Shown here piece after piece: positions 4,830-7,138 of a DNA stretch of 7,138 nucleotides. Origin of the DNA: an uncultured Bacillota bacterium (GTDB lineage Bacteria; Bacillota; Clostridia; Peptostreptococcales; Anaerovoracaceae); the NCBI GenBank assembly GCA_946410475.1, contig CAMKAM010000075.1, forward strand, positions 1 to 7,138, given 5' to 3'. The position numbers were made by a program, and so were the translations under genes. The stretch's first letter is position 1, and the number at the start of each line of letters is the position of its first letter. The notes beneath the pieces are model-generated. The model saw only the letters and a list, made by a program, of their open reading frames with translations. It searched no databases and was not told where the DNA came from.

Positions 4830-6224
4830 ATGAAAAAGATCCTATCAATCATACTTATCATGGTGATGTGTCTGGCTGCTGTATCAACGACAGCATGCTC
4901 GCCGCTCGACAGTGAAGAAGAAGCAGATATCAAAAGCGATGTATACGGCATATATGATCAGTTCCGCACGGCATGGAAAGATGCAGGTGAGATTTCTGAT
5001 ATCCAGGAAACGATCAGGGACTGGGCACGTGAAAATGAGATAGCCTGTCAGGATATCGATACCGACAGCCTGATGCTCAGCCTTGACGCAACTGATGATT
5101 ATACGCATGCCAAAGGAACTATGATCTCCTGCGACATCAGTCTCGACCAGCCGAAGGAAAACAGCCAGTGCGCCGCCATCGCTCTTGCCGCTATAAAAAA
5201 CAGCGATGAACATGGACCTATCCGTGTGCTTTTCACTGCATCGAAAAAAGGTGACTATTACGGCGCCGGATCAATAAGCAAAAAGTACCTTACGATGGAC
5301 AACTTCATCAGCATGGACTACTGGCCTAAAGTAAAGATGTTCACCGGCAGCACATCATCGATGGAATACACCTTCTCCAGAAATATCAAGAGAGTTTCGA
5401 CAGAGGGGAAAGCGGCTTACAGGATCAGGATCTCCGGACTGAAAGGCGGCGACTCCGCCGACAGATCCGAAAAGCACCCAAATCCGATAATGACACTTGG
5501 CGAACTGCTCAATTCATTGAATCAGTCGCACCTGATATTCCAGGCGACCGGTCTCAAAGGCGGAGAAGCATCCGGTGAATATGCTAAGGACGCCGAGATG
5601 ATCGTTATAGTAAGCGACGACGACGCGCAAAAGTTAGAGGACAGAGTCAGTTCTAAGATAGATGATTTTGAAGAAGCCTATCTTGACGACGAATCTGATC
5701 TGAAGTACACATGCACTCCGTGCAAAGTTCCGAAAACTGCTTACTCGGACAAAGATCTCACCAATATCATCAGCCTCTTCTACACGATTGTGGACGGAAA
5801 GATCAAAAGCGATGATGAAGACCAGACAGCGATAACGAACGTCGGCTATGTCCGCGACGATGGGAAAGCGCTCGTGGTCAAAGCAAAAGCGAGAGCGATG
5901 TCCAAAGATCAGTTCTCAGGTATCACAACATCATACCAGAGCACATCCAAGCTCTCGGAGTTCGACCTTAAATACGAAGAGACATACCCCGCCTGGCCGT
6001 ACATCGAAAACAGCGATCTGATCGAGAGGTACTCGCTTGCGACGAAGCAGGTCGATCTGGACCTCAAGCCGGAATGGACATACCACGAGAATGAATGCGC
6101 GATATTCTATGAAAAGAAACCGGCTCTGGACATGATCTGCATCGGAGCCAACATGGACAGCGCGCAGGAACTCGCCCAGAGCCTTGTGCTTTATTTCAGA
6201 AGTTTCGCCGATCATGACAACTGA
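4830..6224 (+). CDS. Predicted lipoprotein with a degenerate, probably inactive PepD-like M20 peptidase fold
   Basis: This 464-residue protein has a lipoprotein signal peptide (MKK, hydrophobic core to about 18, then STTAC with lipidated Cys23), so it should be anchored outside the membrane. The body follows PepD (aminoacyl-histidine dipeptidase, M20) in order: the HMD region at 100-102, helix 113-122, VLFT...GA at 133-146, YRIRISGLKGG at 197-207, a second GG loop at 241-248, YPAWPYIENS at 386-395, and EKKPALDMICIGANM at 428-442. Key positions are substituted. The HxD histidine is Ser100, with Asp102 kept. The ADDG metal site reads KENS (109-112). The catalytic and metal-binding EE pair is Lys139-Lys140. 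The GGH histidine is Asp208, and the last conserved His is Gln446. About 35 residues before the ADDG position are also missing. Hydrolysis is therefore unlikely, while binding of peptides or partners remains possible. The frame is intact, so it is a pseudoenzyme rather than a pseudogene. It converges on cysE with a 19 nt gap and no visible terminator. Confidence 0.85.
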   Translation: MKKILSIILIMVMCLAAVSTTACSPLDSEEEADIKSDVYGIYDQFRTAWKDAGEISDIQETIRDWARENEIACQDIDTDSLMLSLDATDDYTHAKGTMISCDISLDQPKENSQCAAIALAAIKNSDEHGPIRVLFTASKKGDYYGAGSISKKYLTMDNFISMDYWPKVKMFTGSTSSMEYTFSRNIKRVSTEGKAAYRIRISGLKGGDSADRSEKHPNPIMTLGELLNSLNQSHLIFQATGLKGGEASGEYAKDAEMIVIVSDDDAQKLEDRVSSKIDDFEEAYLDDESDLKYTCTPCKVPKTAYSDKDLTNIISLFYTIVDGKIKSDDEDQTAITNVGYVRDDGKALVVKAKARAMSKDQFSGITTSYQSTSKLSEFDLKYEETYPAWPYIENSDLIERYSLATKQVDLDLKPEWTYHENECAIFYEKKPALDMICIGANMDSAQELAQSLVLYFRSFADHDN

Positions 6225-6243
6225 TGATCAGCAGGCCGGTCCA

Positions 6244-7062
6244 TCAGACGCGTGATCCTTCCGGGATGCTCTCCGTGACCAGCGCGCCGCCGCTGATAGT
6301 AGAGCCGCTCCCTATCACGGTATCACCGCCGAGGACAACAGCATTAGCATAAAGAGTGACATCATTTCCGACTGTCGGGTGACGCTTCGTCCCCGACAGT
6401 TTTCTTGCTTTTCTTGTCGTGAGGGCGCCGAGCGTTACTCCCTGGTACATCTTAACGCGGCTTCCGATCTTAGCCGTCTCGCCGACGACGATCCCCGTGC
6501 CGTGGTCGATGAAGAATCCCCCGCCGATCTCAGCTCCCGGATGGATGTCGATGCCCGTCCTTCCGTGTGAGATCTCGCTCATCATCCTCGGCAGGATGGG
6601 CACGTTGAGTCCGTAGAGAAGGTGCGCGATCCTGTGGACGAAAATGGCGTACATGCCCGGATAAGCGATTATGATCTCCTTGTAGCCTGAAGCCGCGGGA
6701 TCTCCGTCGTAAGCTGCTTTTACGTCATCATGGAGCAGTTTTATGACCATGGGAAGAAGATCTCTGAAAGCGGCCGTAATGACCTTCGATTTCTCGTAGC
6801 ATACCTCTGCGCGTTCTCCCTCATAGATCATTATCGATCTTGCAATGAGGGTGCCGAGCTCTATCATCACGTTGTCCGTGACCATTTCATTATCGATATC
6901 TGTAAGCGAAGCGTCTGCGCTCTCGAAGAAGTCTGCGAGAGCGAGATGACGAAGTTCTTCAAGGACATCATCCACTACGTCCCTGTCGATAGCCTTCAGC
7001 TGACTGCTGATGAAACTTCTTCTGCCTCTTTTTGTCATTTCCTGTTCAAGTACCATTGCCAT
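6244..7062 (-). CDS. cysE: Serine O-acetyltransferase
   Basis: This 272-residue cytoplasmic enzyme transfers acetyl from acetyl-CoA to L-serine, giving O-acetylserine for cysteine synthesis by CysK. The helical N-terminal domain covers about 1-165, and left-handed beta-helix hexapeptide repeats follow from about 170. Residues equivalent to the E. coli/H. influenzae active site are present: Asp121 (GDPAA), Asp172 (GIDIHP), Asp186-His187 (FIDHGTG), Glu195 (VVGE) and Arg227-His228 (TKRHP). The protein ends at SIPEGSRV, whereas relatives usually carry a further tail after this point. That tail is involved in CysK docking or feedback by cysteine in some species. Translation starts at ATG 7062, with a purine-rich GAGAGGGA about 9 nt upstream; a second ATG two codons in is an alternative. 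The 76 bases between it and the window edge show no T-box and only a poor promoter candidate (TTGCAG 7115-7110, TAACAG 7092-7087), so the gene could also follow another gene beyond the edge. Confidence 0.95.
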   Translation of the reverse strand: MAMVLEQEMTKRGRRSFISSQLKAIDRDVVDDVLEELRHLALADFFESADASLTDIDNEMVTDNVMIELGTLIARSIMIYEGERAEVCYEKSKVITAAFRDLLPMVIKLLHDDVKAAYDGDPAASGYKEIIIAYPGMYAIFVHRIAHLLYGLNVPILPRMMSEISHGRTGIDIHPGAEIGGGFFIDHGTGIVVGETAKIGSRVKMYQGVTLGALTTRKARKLSGTKRHPTVGNDVTLYANAVVLGGDTVIGSGSTISGGALVTESIPEGSRV

Positions 7063-7138
7063 TTTTCTTATTCCCTCTCTTAAAAGCTGTTATCCTGATC
7101 GTTTGTTTACTGCAAGCTCCGCTGCCGCGACTTACTCT

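Noticed and set aside
4661..4951. A 96-codon open frame on the minus strand in the intergenic region
   Set aside because: It begins inside the lipoprotein coding region, has a Ser-rich unremarkable translation, and runs across the lipoprotein promoter and ribosome binding site.
6225..6243. Bidirectional terminator between the convergent lipoprotein and cysE genes
   Set aside because: The gap is only 19 bp. The GATCA/TGATC complementarity nearby is short with a long loop, and neither strand has a T-tract.
7087..7115. Promoter for cysE
   Set aside because: TTGCAG and TAACAG with a 17 bp spacer match only 4 and 3 of 6 consensus positions, which is too weak to list as a feature.

Overview
The window most likely comes from the chromosome of a strictly anaerobic Bacillota, probably of the Clostridia/Eubacteriales. 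The reasons are an oxygen-sensitive class III ribonucleotide reductase system (NrdD plus NrdG), Gram-positive style lipoprotein and Shine-Dalgarno signals, consensus sigma-A type promoters and moderate GC content. Genus-level placement is not possible from the sequence alone. No mobile element, CRISPR array, tRNA or rRNA was seen.

Left part (1-4611, all on the minus strand, read right to left): a near-consensus promoter (TTGACA, 16 bp, TATAAT) transcribes a leader of about 225 nt. The leader carries a possible NrdR box, several strong hairpins and two tiny candidate leader ORFs. It leads into nrdD, the anaerobic ribonucleoside-triphosphate reductase. After nrdD comes a good intrinsic terminator, then an unrecognised 574-residue protein with a leucine-rich-repeat block and an InlB-type B-repeat at its C-terminus. 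Next, 19 nt downstream, is the start of nrdG, the radical-SAM activase of NrdD, cut by the left edge. An unrelated-looking LRR gene therefore sits between two partners that are normally adjacent.

Middle (4612-4829): a divergent intergenic region with a second promoter on the plus strand.

Right part: on the plus strand, 4830-6224 encodes a predicted lipoprotein. Its whole length follows the PepD-like (aminoacyl-histidine dipeptidase, M20) plan, but most metal-binding and catalytic positions are substituted, so it looks like a secreted, catalytically dead peptidase. It converges, with a 19 nt gap, on cysE (serine O-acetyltransferase, minus strand), which catalyses the first step of cysteine synthesis from serine. 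cysE has its active-site residues but a short C-terminus.

NrdD and NrdG form one functional unit for anaerobic dNTP synthesis. The LRR protein, the pseudo-peptidase lipoprotein and CysE have no evident functional link to it beyond proximity. The observations most worth following are the LRR fusion inside the nrd locus, the inactivated M20 lipoprotein and the structured nrdD leader.
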